A DNA stretch of 64,000 nt from an uncultured SAR116 cluster alpha proteobacterium (lineage in GTDB: Bacteria > Pseudomonadota > Alphaproteobacteria > Puniceispirillales > Marisalimonadaceae). The stretch covers positions 62,001-126,000 of the forward strand of contig CACMOJ010000001.1 in the NCBI GenBank assembly GCA_902615325.1, read 5' to 3'. A model generated the notes under the pieces. The model was not told the origin of the DNA. It saw only the letters and a program-made list of their open reading frames with translations, and searched no databases. Made by a program: the position numbers and the translations under genes. This document shows positions 43,651 to 52,133 of this stretch, in pieces; position 1 is the first letter of the stretch, and the number at the start of each line of letters is the position of its first letter.

Positions 43651-44049
43651 CTAATAAAGCCTACTTGTCTCAAGTATTCTTATTATAAACATAAGTGTAA
43701 AATAACCTGCATTTATCATTAAAACAAAGCTTAACAAAAGATTAATAGAAAATGGAAGTTGATTTTGGAGAAAATCTCTCCAAAAATACTTTTCTAAGTA
43801 AAAGGCCAGCTCTGTATACCAAATTGTAAGAAGTGCTGCATGAATAATGTAAAGAGTATATTTATAGTTATCATACAAAATTTCATTTAATATGAAAAAA
43901 ATTATAAAAAATATTATTGAAAAAGTGACTTTAACAAAAAAATTTTTTAAATACACGAATTTCCGACTGAATTTAAAATGAAGTAATAAATAAATCAAAA
44001 CAACATGAAAACTGCAAACTAAAAATAATTTAACTAATTTAGGATCCAT
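43651..44049 (-). CDS. Small multi-pass membrane protein, hypothetical
   Basis: A 132-residue, very hydrophobic protein with four likely helices (about 7-25, 36-55, 64-84 and 100-124). Aromatic and charged residues cluster at YLEKYFWRDFLQNQLP before the last helix. It overlaps the next upstream gene by 1 bp, so the two are coupled. Family not recognised. Confidence 0.6.
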   Translation of the reverse strand: MDPKLVKLFLVCSFHVVLIYLLLHFKFSRKFVYLKNFFVKVTFSIIFFIIFFILNEILYDNYKYTLYIIHAALLTIWYTELAFYLEKYFWRDFLQNQLPFSINLLLSFVLMINAGYFTLMFIIRILETSRLY

Positions 44050-44258
44050 TAAATTAACAAAAGTGAATAACTTAAAATACCAAATGGAAGACCAATTGCA
44101 GCTCCTAAAGATAATGTTTTGTTAAAAGATTTAATTTTAAAAAAACCTAAAAAAAGTATCCAAGCTGTAAAAGGAACTGCAAGGCCAAACAAAAATCCTA
44201 TAATAAGGTTTGCATTATTTGCACTCCATTTTTTTGGACTATCTAAGAAATCATTCAT
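44049..44258 (-). CDS. Small two-helix membrane protein, hypothetical
   Basis: A 69-residue protein with a polar N-terminus (MNDFLDSPKKWSANN) and two hydrophobic helices (LIIGFLFGLAVPFTAWILFL and the C-terminal LGAAIGLPFGILSYSLL). It is the first of a coupled pair with the 132-residue membrane protein. Family not recognised. Confidence 0.55.
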   Translation of the reverse strand: MNDFLDSPKKWSANNANLIIGFLFGLAVPFTAWILFLGFFKIKSFNKTLSLGAAIGLPFGILSYSLLLI

Positions 44259-44664
44259 AAATTTTACATAATATAAAATCAGTTATTTATCAATTGAATA
44301 CATTTATAAATAGTATAATCTGTTTAATATTTTTATATAATTAAATTTTACAGGAGACATTATCAACGACTCTAATACAAATTTTTGGAATTGGTGGAAC
44401 GATGGCGAAAGTAAATTTAAAAAAATTACTTACCTGTTTAATAACTGGTGGAATAATGGAAAATATAAACCCTTAAAAGCTATATATGTCTCGATAAATT
44501 TACATATAATATTTGCAATATTTTACGGTATATATTGGATTTTTGTAAATTTATTTTAAAAAATAATTTTGCTTAAATTTAATTCATATTTGCAAAATAA
44601 TCTAAATTTAATTTGAGTTCTCGTCTAATTATTGGAATAATAGAATTAATAGAAAGGTTATATT
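44259..44664. other. Gap between divergent genes; holds one small ORF
   Basis: This 406-bp stretch has no NTG-started ORF in the track. It contains a TATAAT box at 44314-44319 and, from 44362 to 44559, a small Trp-rich ORF listed separately. The remaining 100 bp upstream of 44665 are AT-rich with an AGAAAGG site before the next gene. Confidence 0.6.
44362..44559 (+). CDS. Small Trp-rich membrane protein with non-NTG start
   Basis: An ORF of 65 codons absent from the ORF track. A good Shine-Dalgarno AGGAGA (44352-44357) precedes ATT ATC AAC GAC; the ATC at 44362 has the right spacing and would give (I/M)NDSNTNFWNWWND. Two tandem WWNxG motifs occur (WNWWNDGESKFKK and NNWWNNGKYKPLK), then a C-terminal helix LHIIFAIFYGIYWIFVNLF. 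The tandem motif, the helix and the ribosome site argue for a real gene. The start may be AUC/AUU, or an ATG altered by mutation or error. TATAAT lies 42 bp upstream. Confidence 0.6.
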   Translation: MNDSNTNFWNWWNDGESKFKKITYLFNNWWNNGKYKPLKAIYVSINLHIIFAIFYGIYWIFVNLF

Positions 44665-44946
44665 ATGAAAGATTATATGGTTGCACATACATTTAAATCA
44701 GAAGAATTAAGAGATCAATATTTTGAAATGTCGGCATCAATGACTGAAAACGATATCAGATCCAACATGAAAAATGAAAATGCGAGTTTTCAAATGAATT
44801 GGAATAACGAAAAAAATGATATGGTTATGTATTGCTGGTGGAAAGCTAATTCACCTGATGCAATAATAGAAACTCTTGGTGAAATGGCAAACATGTTTGA
44901 AAATGACATTAAAGAAATGCCTAATATTATGAATGTATCTGACTAA
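44665..44946 (+). CDS. Small hypothetical protein, probable ferredoxin-like alpha-beta fold
   Basis: A 93-residue protein. DYMVAHTFKSEELRDQYFEM then MVMYCWWKANSPDAIIETLGEM suggest beta-alpha-beta units like small dimeric alpha-beta-barrel proteins. AGAAAGG upstream supports the ATG. It is 12 bp from the next small gene of similar style, so the two form an operon. I cannot name the family. Confidence 0.6.
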   Translation: MKDYMVAHTFKSEELRDQYFEMSASMTENDIRSNMKNENASFQMNWNNEKNDMVMYCWWKANSPDAIIETLGEMANMFENDIKEMPNIMNVSD

Positions 44947-44958
44947 GAAAGAATTATT

Positions 44959-45219
44959 ATGAATACACTTATTATAGCAAAAATGACTAAAGTTACTTAT
45001 GATGATTGGAAAATTAAATTTGATGAAGACGCAGAAGTACAATCAAAAATGATGAGAAATACTACTGTTGGAAAAGTGAATGACAAAACTGCAATGGTAT
45101 TAACCGAAGTATTCAATCCTGAAATGGTTCAAGAATTTATGAATTCAGATGACTTTAAAGAAATGGAAACTAATCTTGGATTATCACATGAAGTCTATAA
45201 AGTTGAAAAAATTAATTAA
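44959..45219 (+). CDS. Small hypothetical protein, probable dimeric alpha-beta fold
   Basis: An 86-residue protein starting MNTLIIAKMTKVTYDDWKIKFDED and continuing with TAMVLTEVFNPEMVQEFMNSDDFKEM. The beta-alpha-beta-beta-alpha order resembles antibiotic-monooxygenase-like or DUF3764-like proteins, but the key residues of characterised enzymes are not visible. Likely partner of the preceding 93-residue protein. Confidence 0.6.
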   Translation: MNTLIIAKMTKVTYDDWKIKFDEDAEVQSKMMRNTTVGKVNDKTAMVLTEVFNPEMVQEFMNSDDFKEMETNLGLSHEVYKVEKIN

Positions 45220-45244
45220 ACTTGGTTTGATATAAGTTATTTAA

Positions 45245-45640
45245 TTATTCTTGAAACTTTCTTGAAGATACATAAAAGGATAAGATTACTAATGTAACAT
45301 GTAATACATAGATTATTATAGAAACGTTCACATCTCTAAAGAAATTTAAATAAATCAGATTTAACAAAACTATTGAAAATCCTAGCCCACAACAAAATAA
45401 AAGTTTTTGGGCTGCTGATTTAGGTACACCTCTACTTAAAAAAAGTAACATACCTAAGAAAAATACACCAGAAGCCATTGCATACCTTAGACTAACGCCA
45501 AGAGAAAGTGCCTCAGGATTGTTTTTTGAAAAAGGAAACATAACTTGTGTAATTTCTACAGCAAAAAATATGAAACCTATGCTTTCAAACATCATTATAA
45601 TACCAATTAATGCGAGCATAAATCTTGAATTGTTAAACAA
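45245..45640 (-). CDS. Four-helix membrane protein, hypothetical
   Basis: A 131-residue membrane protein with four helices (about 8-30, 48-66, 76-98 and 104-124) and a short periplasmic-side loop FPFSKNNPEALSLGV. The layout resembles small DUF-type inner-membrane proteins of four helices. It is a single gene, convergent with the small-protein pair. Function unknown. Confidence 0.6.
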   Translation of the reverse strand: MFNNSRFMLALIGIIMMFESIGFIFFAVEITQVMFPFSKNNPEALSLGVSLRYAMASGVFFLGMLLFLSRGVPKSAAQKLLFCCGLGFSIVLLNLIYLNFFRDVNVSIIIYVLHVTLVILSFYVSSRKFQE

Positions 45641-45712
45641 AAGATAACCTCTACTTCTTAAAAAATATATAATTATGCAAAAATTTTACATTATTTTAAA
45701 TAATTTATCAAA

Positions 45713-46597
45713 TTAACGAGATAAATTAGCATTTTGTTCAACAATTTTTATTACAGATGAAGCATCTTTATCTCCAAGACCATTCGCAACTGCTGAATAA
45801 TAATATTGTAAAGCGACTTGATAAATTGGTAATGCAACTAAGTTTTCTCTAGATAATTCAGTAATAAATTTGGAATCTTTCATAGGTGTAGAAAAATTCA
45901 TACCTTCTTTTTCAAAGTCTTTATCAACCATCAATTTCCCCCTGTTTTCAAAAACTCCAGATGAAGAAAAAGTACCACTAATTGCCTTATGAATGACTTT
46001 AGGGTTTAAACCTGCTTTTGTACCTAATGTTAAAACCTCTGCTGAGACTGCATTGTGGACTAAATTTAGGATATTTCCTATCAGCTTCATAACAATACCA
46101 TTTCCAAAGATACCTACATCGGTTATTTTTTGACAAAATATATCGAGAATTTTTTTAGCAACTATTTTATCAGATTTATTACCACTTAAATAAGCTGATA
46201 GTTTTCCTTCCAGAGCTGCTAATCTGTTTCCAGATAATGGTGCATCAACAATTTTACATTTAGAGTTTTTTAATTGATTTAGTACTGTTTTCTTGCATTC
46301 ATGTGGCAATGTAGAGGTTTCAATGATTAAAACTTTTGATTTTATATTTTCTGTGACATCTAAAAGACTCTGTTCAGAAGGTAAACAAGTAATAATTATA
46401 TCACATTTACTATAAAGTTCCTCTAATGTATCAATAGGAGAAAAATATGATTTATTAAGTTTTTTGTAAAATTTATCAGATAAATCGTAACCTATAAGTC
46501 TAATTTTTTTATTTATAAAACATTCTGCTATTGCAGAGCCAAGAATACCAAGCCCAATTATCCCAATTTTATAGTTTAAAACATCATCTATTTTCAT
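45713..46597 (-). CDS. 3-hydroxyisobutyrate dehydrogenase-family oxidoreductase
   Basis: A 294-residue member: GIIGLGILGSAIAECF dinucleotide site, DAPLSGNRLAALEG substrate signature and GNGIVMKLIGNILN with the catalytic lysine. It is divergent from the isochorismatase-family gene with only 18 bp between start codons, so the promoters must overlap coding sequence. It is one of three family members in the window and the best conserved around the Lys motif. Substrate not assignable. Confidence 0.85.
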   Translation of the reverse strand: MKIDDVLNYKIGIIGLGILGSAIAECFINKKIRLIGYDLSDKFYKKLNKSYFSPIDTLEELYSKCDIIITCLPSEQSLLDVTENIKSKVLIIETSTLPHECKKTVLNQLKNSKCKIVDAPLSGNRLAALEGKLSAYLSGNKSDKIVAKKILDIFCQKITDVGIFGNGIVMKLIGNILNLVHNAVSAEVLTLGTKAGLNPKVIHKAISGTFSSSGVFENRGKLMVDKDFEKEGMNFSTPMKDSKFITELSRENLVALPIYQVALQYYYSAVANGLGDKDASSVIKIVEQNANLSR

Positions 46598-46615
46598 TAA
46601 TATGAAGAGTATAAT

Positions 46616-47302
46616 ATGAAAGCAGACTTTACAAATTATAAATCTTCAATGAATAAATTGCTTAAAATTAAGCAAAAAGAAACTTGTTTACTAACTGTTG
46701 ATATGCAAAATGAATATCTAGATCCAAAAGTAGGCACATCACCTTTAGCTAAATCAGACGTAAATAGAATTTTAAAAAATTCAAATTTTCTATTAAACAA
46801 GTTAAGAAAATTAAGCATTCCTATCGTACATTGTTATGTTGTAAGAAAAAAAGAGGAGTTGAAGTATAACTTTTCGATAAGTCCTTATATTGACGTAAGT
46901 CAAAAAAATAAACTTTCACAAAACAAACAAGCTGTAGCAAGAAAAAAACCAGAGAGAGTTGAAGGGACATTATCTTGTGAATTACCAAAAATACTTGTTA
47001 AAAAAAATGATATTCATGTTACGAGCAAACGTAACTTTGATTGCTTTCAAGATACTGAATTAGACATGCTCTTAAAAAGAACTTTAGATGTTAAAAATAT
47101 AATAATTTGTGGCGTAAATACTGATACCTGTGTTTATGGAACAACATTTGGTGCAAGTAATAGAGGTTACAACCCTATTGTCATAGAATGTTGTACAGGC
47201 TCAATGCGTGGTGAAGACCAACATAAAACGGCTCTTAAAATCATGTCTCAATCGATAGCTTGGGTAATGAAAAAAGAAGAAATATTAAATAAATTAAATT
47301 AG
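46616..47302 (+). CDS. Isochorismatase-family cysteine hydrolase
   Basis: A 228-residue hydrolase: TVDMQNEYLDP (catalytic Asp), the Lys region around KRNFDCFQDTELDMLLK and the nucleophile in CGVNTDTCVYGTTFGASNRGY form the Asp-Lys-Cys triad. Family members are amidases (nicotinamidase, N-carbamoylsarcosine or biuret hydrolase, ureidoacrylate hydrolase). The gene overlaps the stop of the convergent Zn-ADH gene by 9 bp. Exact amide substrate unknown. Confidence 0.82.
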   Translation: MKADFTNYKSSMNKLLKIKQKETCLLTVDMQNEYLDPKVGTSPLAKSDVNRILKNSNFLLNKLRKLSIPIVHCYVVRKKEELKYNFSISPYIDVSQKNKLSQNKQAVARKKPERVEGTLSCELPKILVKKNDIHVTSKRNFDCFQDTELDMLLKRTLDVKNIIICGVNTDTCVYGTTFGASNRGYNPIVIECCTGSMRGEDQHKTALKIMSQSIAWVMKKEEILNKLN

Positions 47303-48322
47303 TATACCAGCCCTTCCAGTAATTTCCCCTTTTTCGATTTTATCATGAAGACCTTCAGCTCCATCAAAATCTGTCTTAACAGACACTAGTGGTTCTATAA
47401 GACCTCTTGCGTACAAATCTAAACTCTCTTTTAATTCCTGCTTAGTACAATAACGAGATCCAATTAGTTCTAGCTCTTTTACAAGCATGTCAGCTGAATT
47501 TGCTAAAAATTGTTCTCCACTACCTCCAAGTGTAAGTAATCTGCCACCTTTACCTAAAATTGAACAACCTAACTCAAGAGATGATTTACTTGAAACAAAA
47601 TCTATAACAACATCTAAATCATTACTCTTAGAAAAATCAGCAATTTTATTTTTTAAATCATTCTCCATTGGAGAAACAGAGAATTCCGCACCATTTTCAT
47701 TACAAATATTAAACTTTTCAGTTTTTGTATCAATTCCAATTGCAGATATATTGTTTAACTTTAGCATTTTAAGCATATGAATACCTAACCCGCCACCTGC
47801 ACCAATAACTCCTACTTTATCAAAAGATGATATTCTTGCTTTTTTTATGATTTTTAATGGTGTTGCTACAGCATCACAAACTACAGCAGTTTCTAGGAGG
47901 TTATTTTTATAATCAATTTCTTCAGGTATTTTGATGAAGTTTTCAATTGGTAATTTAATATACTCTGCATAACCGCCATCAATTTCCCTTCCTATATAAC
48001 CTCTAAAATTATCACATAAAGTTTCACGATCTATGTTACACCATCGGCAATGACCACAAGTTAAATAAAAAAATGCAGTAACTGGGGTTCCAATTACTAA
48101 ATCACCTCCTTGTCCATTGATTTCAACTATCTCTCCAATAATCTCATGACCAATAATTCTTGGATAATTAACTGTAATCCTACCTGCCTTAACATGCTGA
48201 ATTGTCAAGCCAGACCCACATGCTAATACTTTTGCAACTGCATAACCTTTTTCTGGAGTGGGGTCTTTTATAGTCTCTATTGAAAAAGGTTTGCCTGGTC
48301 CATTTAAAAGTAATGCTTTCAT
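47294..48322 (-). CDS. Zinc-dependent alcohol dehydrogenase (MDR)
   Basis: A 342-residue MDR. GHEIIGEIVEI and structural zinc cysteines in CGHCRWCNIDRETLC are present, with GVIGAGGGLGIHMLKMLKL as cofactor site. The catalytic Cys position near residue 36 reads ACGSGLT, also acceptable. It begins one base after the Gfo/Idh gene stop and ends the long minus-strand catabolic operon from 55724. Polyol or alcohol oxidation is likely. Confidence 0.85.
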   Translation of the reverse strand: MKALLLNGPGKPFSIETIKDPTPEKGYAVAKVLACGSGLTIQHVKAGRITVNYPRIIGHEIIGEIVEINGQGGDLVIGTPVTAFFYLTCGHCRWCNIDRETLCDNFRGYIGREIDGGYAEYIKLPIENFIKIPEEIDYKNNLLETAVVCDAVATPLKIIKKARISSFDKVGVIGAGGGLGIHMLKMLKLNNISAIGIDTKTEKFNICNENGAEFSVSPMENDLKNKIADFSKSNDLDVVIDFVSSKSSLELGCSILGKGGRLLTLGGSGEQFLANSADMLVKELELIGSRYCTKQELKESLDLYARGLIEPLVSVKTDFDGAEGLHDKIEKGEITGRAGILI

Positions 48323-48323
48323 A

Positions 48324-49457
48324 TTATGAACTTTGTATTTTGAGAATTTCTGTTTCTATATCATCAGAAATATCGATTTTATTGTTTATTTTACTTGAAG
48401 CATCCATTGCCATTGTCATTAAAAGATTTTTATGTCCATCCTCTGCAGATGCATGTGGAGTATCTGTGCCAACATATAATCTTTGAAACCAAGAGTTAGT
48501 TTCTTCTCTCATAGGTCCCCAAAGTTGGTTATTATAAATATCTCCAGGCGGATATGATGTTAAAAAATCAACATGTCTTGTGTCTGAAGGTGTAAATCCT
48601 GAAGGGTTGTAGCCATGTCCTTGAGGCTTTTCACTAGCAAGAACTAAATCTCTATGTGTATCTTCAATATCTATAACCCCTTCTGTACCTACAATTCCAA
48701 TTTCTAGACCGTATACAGATCCTGGCCATACTGTTGGGAGAGCCCAGCTTATATTCATACTAAAAATAGTATCATCATCCATTGTAAAAATACCAAACGT
48801 AGAATCTTTAGTTCCATGACTTTGTAATTTTTTATCTACTGATTGTGCGAATACAGATCTTGGATACTTACCTTCCATTAACCAAAATGACATATCTAGA
48901 CTATGAGTGCCAGACACAACCATAGGTGTAAGATTTTTTCTTTCATTTGTTCTTCGTACAGTTGCTATTGGAACCATACTATTCATAAACGCTCTAGTTA
49001 CAACAGATGTAACATGACCGATCTTGTGATCCATTAATTTTTGCTTAACTGCCAAAAACCTTCTTCTAAATCTTTGAGTATATCCTAGAACTGCATCAAC
49101 ATTAGTTGACTTTATTTTATTTAGAACATCTCTACTTTCAACTAAATCAGTTGCAAGAGGTTTTTCTATAAATAAAGAACTTTCATTTTCAAGTGAGGAC
49201 ATTATAGGACCAAAATGATGATTTTCATCAGTAGCAATAATAACTGCATTAACTTCTGATCTTTTTACAAGCTCATTGTAATTAGTTGTAAAAAAATCAG
49301 CATTACAATCGTTTAACAATTTTTTACCTAATTCTTCATTAATATCACATAAACCAATCCAGCTAATTCCAGGATAATCTTTTGCCATCATTGCTCTTAT
49401 TCTACCAATAGTTCCACAACCAACTATCGCTAAACCTATTAGTTTTTTATTAGACAT
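48324..49457 (-). CDS. Gfo/Idh/MocA-family oxidoreductase
   Basis: A 377-residue protein. GLAIVGCGTIGRIRAMMAKDYP is the Rossmann site and SLFIEKPLATD carries the conserved EKP motif. The C-terminal half (FGIFTMDDDTIFSMNISWALP, EGVIDIEDTHRDL) is the family beta-sheet domain. Such enzymes oxidise sugars, inositols or related polyols with NAD(P). Located between the molybdenum hydroxylase and Zn-ADH in the operon, it would act on a polyhydroxy intermediate. Confidence 0.87.
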   Translation of the reverse strand: MSNKKLIGLAIVGCGTIGRIRAMMAKDYPGISWIGLCDINEELGKKLLNDCNADFFTTNYNELVKRSEVNAVIIATDENHHFGPIMSSLENESSLFIEKPLATDLVESRDVLNKIKSTNVDAVLGYTQRFRRRFLAVKQKLMDHKIGHVTSVVTRAFMNSMVPIATVRRTNERKNLTPMVVSGTHSLDMSFWLMEGKYPRSVFAQSVDKKLQSHGTKDSTFGIFTMDDDTIFSMNISWALPTVWPGSVYGLEIGIVGTEGVIDIEDTHRDLVLASEKPQGHGYNPSGFTPSDTRHVDFLTSYPPGDIYNNQLWGPMREETNSWFQRLYVGTDTPHASAEDGHKNLLMTMAMDASSKINNKIDISDDIETEILKIQSS

Positions 49458-49483
49458 TTATAGATCTCCCTAATTATAAATAT

Positions 49484-51640
49484 TTAACCTAGAAGTTGTT
49501 TTGTTATATTTTCTTGAGAAAAAGGCATACTTTTTATTCTTTCACCTAAAGCTCTGTTAAGCGCATTAGAAATTGATGCACCTGTTGGGCCAGCTACCGC
49601 CTCTCCAACACCAAGATAAGGAAAACCCACTCTGTTAATTACTGATGTATTTATTAGCGGTATATTGTCAAATTCAATTATTTTGTACCCATCCCAATCT
49701 TTTGACAAAATTTCATTATTATCAAAATTAACTTGTTCATAAAGAGACCAACTTGCAGCTTGAATAAATCCACCTTCCACTTGAGCCTCTATTCCCTCTT
49801 TAAAAGCCACTTCACCAGCATCTACACTTATCCATGCTTGTTTTAATTCAACTTCTACATTGTCAGAAACAGTTAATTCTACACCTACAGCACAATAAGA
49901 TGCTGAGTTTTTATATCGAGAAAAAGCTATTCCTCTAAAACCGTTTTCTGAAGGTTTGTTCTTTTCCATTTGGATTTTTAAATCGTTTAGTAAATCTATT
50001 GCTCTATTATCATCAAGATGATTAATCCGAAATTCAAATGGATCGATATTTGCTTCAATACAAAGATCATCCATAAATGTCTCAGTTGCAGTTGTATTTG
50101 CAAAAGCACCCAATGTTCTAAGCGCTGACGTTCTCAATGGTAAATCATGAACTAGGTTTTTAACTAACCTTGTTTCTTTAAAATTATATATAGGATCTAA
50201 ATTTCTGTGTATTCCCATATGAGCGCCCGTACGAGGCTCCACTTTATATTTTTTAAAATCGTTATTTATAAATCTTTGTGATACAAAATATTCTAATTTA
50301 CCAACCATTGGTCTGGTTAAATAAGTATCTGAATAAGCTTCACTAGACCAATATATAATCTTATTATTTTTATCCAAAGTAGCAGTTAATTTATTCTTAG
50401 ACGCACTTCCATAAGGCTCCCAACAATTTTCATCCTCTCTTGTCCATTTTAATAAAATATATTTATTTTCAAATTCTTTAGAGAGCAAAGCCGCCTCATA
50501 TGTTACATCGTCAGCGCCGTTATGACCATAACACCCAGCTCCAGGCATAAAATGAAGTGTTATATTTTTTTCGTTAAGATTAAACGCATTTGATAGAATA
50601 GATTTCAAAGCGTAAATTGCCTGACTGTGTGAGTAAATTATAAACTTCCCATTTTTATAAAATGAACATGAAGCAGATGGTCCAATAGAGCCATGCATTA
50701 AATAGGGTTTATTGAATTCTGATGTCAAAGTTTTATGATCAACATTATTATAAGATTTAATTTCTGGTATATTTTCACGAAATGCCTCACCTCCTCTTTT
50801 TACAATAAGAGAGTCTTTGCTATTTTGATCTATTAGGTTAAAAATTTTATCATTTGCTAATTTATTAACTTGTTCCCATTCAATAGAGTTTTTAATGCGG
50901 TTAAGTGACTTTATAACTTCGAATTCATCATTACCAAGAACAGCAATAAAAGAGTTTTTTATATATAATTTAAGGTTATGATCTTTTAAATATTTATGAA
51001 TAGCGTTATTAATTGATAAAAATTTATGAAAGTAACTAGGAGGCCTTACTATTCTAGCGTGCAACATGTCATCAAATCTTAAATCATGTAAAAATTTATA
51101 TTCGCCTTTAACAATAGAGTTAATAAATTTAGTTTCCACATGAGAGCTGTGATCAAAATTTTTTTGATCTTCAATTTCTATAATCTCTGGAATAGATAAC
51201 TTTAAAAATTCTTCTGCTTTTGAAAAGTCCCAAAAACTTATGCTAGCATTTGAATTTGGGTCTTTGGCAACACCATCTTCTAAATTAATATTGTTTATAT
51301 TTAAATTTAAAGATTTAGCAGCAAAATCTAAAAAATTTTTCTTAAATATAATTGACGCTGACCTTATTGCTGTACCAGAATTTGGAACTGATAAACTACT
51401 TGCTGTAATTCCTTCATTTGGCGTTATATCTGTATTTAGTTTATTGACAAAAATTGAATTAATATCAATTCCTAACTCTCTGGAACAAATTAGAGCTAAA
51501 GTTGTACTTATGTGTTGTCCTATATCAACTTTGCCTGATGAGATTTTAATTTTATTAGGAATTTCAAATGACAACCAATCAGAGACTTTATTATAATCTT
51601 TTACACTTGCACCAGTATTAATTTTATATTTATTAATCAT
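49484..51640 (-). CDS. Molybdenum hydroxylase large subunit (xanthine dehydrogenase/isoquinoline-oxidoreductase type)
   Basis: A 718-residue molybdopterin-binding subunit of the IorB/CoxL superfamily. GKVDIGQHISTTLAL and HGSIGPSASCSFYKNGKF, TWTREDENCWEPYG-type and GVGEAVAGPTGASISNAL are landmark regions; the Glu of GVGEAV is the catalytic glutamate. It hydroxylates N-heterocycles or oxidises aldehydes using water. It overlaps the small 2Fe-2S gene by 8 bp. There is no FAD (CoxM) subunit, and this protein shows no cytochrome c motif (CxxCH), so the electron acceptor is unknown. Confidence 0.82.
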   Translation of the reverse strand: MINKYKINTGASVKDYNKVSDWLSFEIPNKIKISSGKVDIGQHISTTLALICSRELGIDINSIFVNKLNTDITPNEGITASSLSVPNSGTAIRSASIIFKKNFLDFAAKSLNLNINNINLEDGVAKDPNSNASISFWDFSKAEEFLKLSIPEIIEIEDQKNFDHSSHVETKFINSIVKGEYKFLHDLRFDDMLHARIVRPPSYFHKFLSINNAIHKYLKDHNLKLYIKNSFIAVLGNDEFEVIKSLNRIKNSIEWEQVNKLANDKIFNLIDQNSKDSLIVKRGGEAFRENIPEIKSYNNVDHKTLTSEFNKPYLMHGSIGPSASCSFYKNGKFIIYSHSQAIYALKSILSNAFNLNEKNITLHFMPGAGCYGHNGADDVTYEAALLSKEFENKYILLKWTREDENCWEPYGSASKNKLTATLDKNNKIIYWSSEAYSDTYLTRPMVGKLEYFVSQRFINNDFKKYKVEPRTGAHMGIHRNLDPIYNFKETRLVKNLVHDLPLRTSALRTLGAFANTTATETFMDDLCIEANIDPFEFRINHLDDNRAIDLLNDLKIQMEKNKPSENGFRGIAFSRYKNSASYCAVGVELTVSDNVEVELKQAWISVDAGEVAFKEGIEAQVEGGFIQAASWSLYEQVNFDNNEILSKDWDGYKIIEFDNIPLINTSVINRVGFPYLGVGEAVAGPTGASISNALNRALGERIKSMPFSQENITKQLLG

Positions 51641-52112
51641 TTTTATTTCTAAGTTTAATTATATTATTTATTGCTTTTAAGACAGAAGCATGAGAACCAC
51701 ATCTACATAATTGACCAGATAAAGATTCTATTATTTCTTTTTTACCAGGTGTTTCTTTCTTATTAAATAATTCTGTTAAAGAGACAATAATACCACTTGT
51801 ACAATAACCACATTGAGCAGCATTAAATTCTTTAAAAGATTGCTGAATTTCATTTAAAACGTCATTTTTTGAAATACCTTCGATAGTGGTTATTTCTTTA
51901 TCAACAAATTCTATAGCTGGTCTATTACAGCTTAAGATTTTACTTCCATCTACTAAGACAGCGCATGAACCACATTGCTCAAGACCACAACCTAACTTAG
52001 TTCCAGTCAATTTAAAGTCATCTCTTAATATATAGAGTAATGGTTTGTCTTCAGAAGAAACTATATTTTTAGATTTTCCGTTAACATTTAAAATATATTC
52101 AGTTTTACTCAT
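51633..52112 (-). CDS. Molybdenum hydroxylase small (2Fe-2S) subunit
   Basis: A 159-residue iron-sulfur protein. Plant-type cluster ligands lie in GCGLEQCGSCAVLVDG (with a further Cys in ILSC), and the second cluster in CGYCTSGIIVSL and GQLCRCGS. All eight cysteines expected for CoxS/IorA-type subunits are present. It transfers electrons from the large subunit encoded next, with overlapping genes. The operon order small-large without a flavin subunit is the IorAB type. Confidence 0.88.
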   Translation of the reverse strand: MSKTEYILNVNGKSKNIVSSEDKPLLYILRDDFKLTGTKLGCGLEQCGSCAVLVDGSKILSCNRPAIEFVDKEITTIEGISKNDVLNEIQQSFKEFNAAQCGYCTSGIIVSLTELFNKKETPGKKEIIESLSGQLCRCGSHASVLKAINNIIKLRNKND

Positions 52113-52133
52113 TTATAATTACTATCAATAAAA

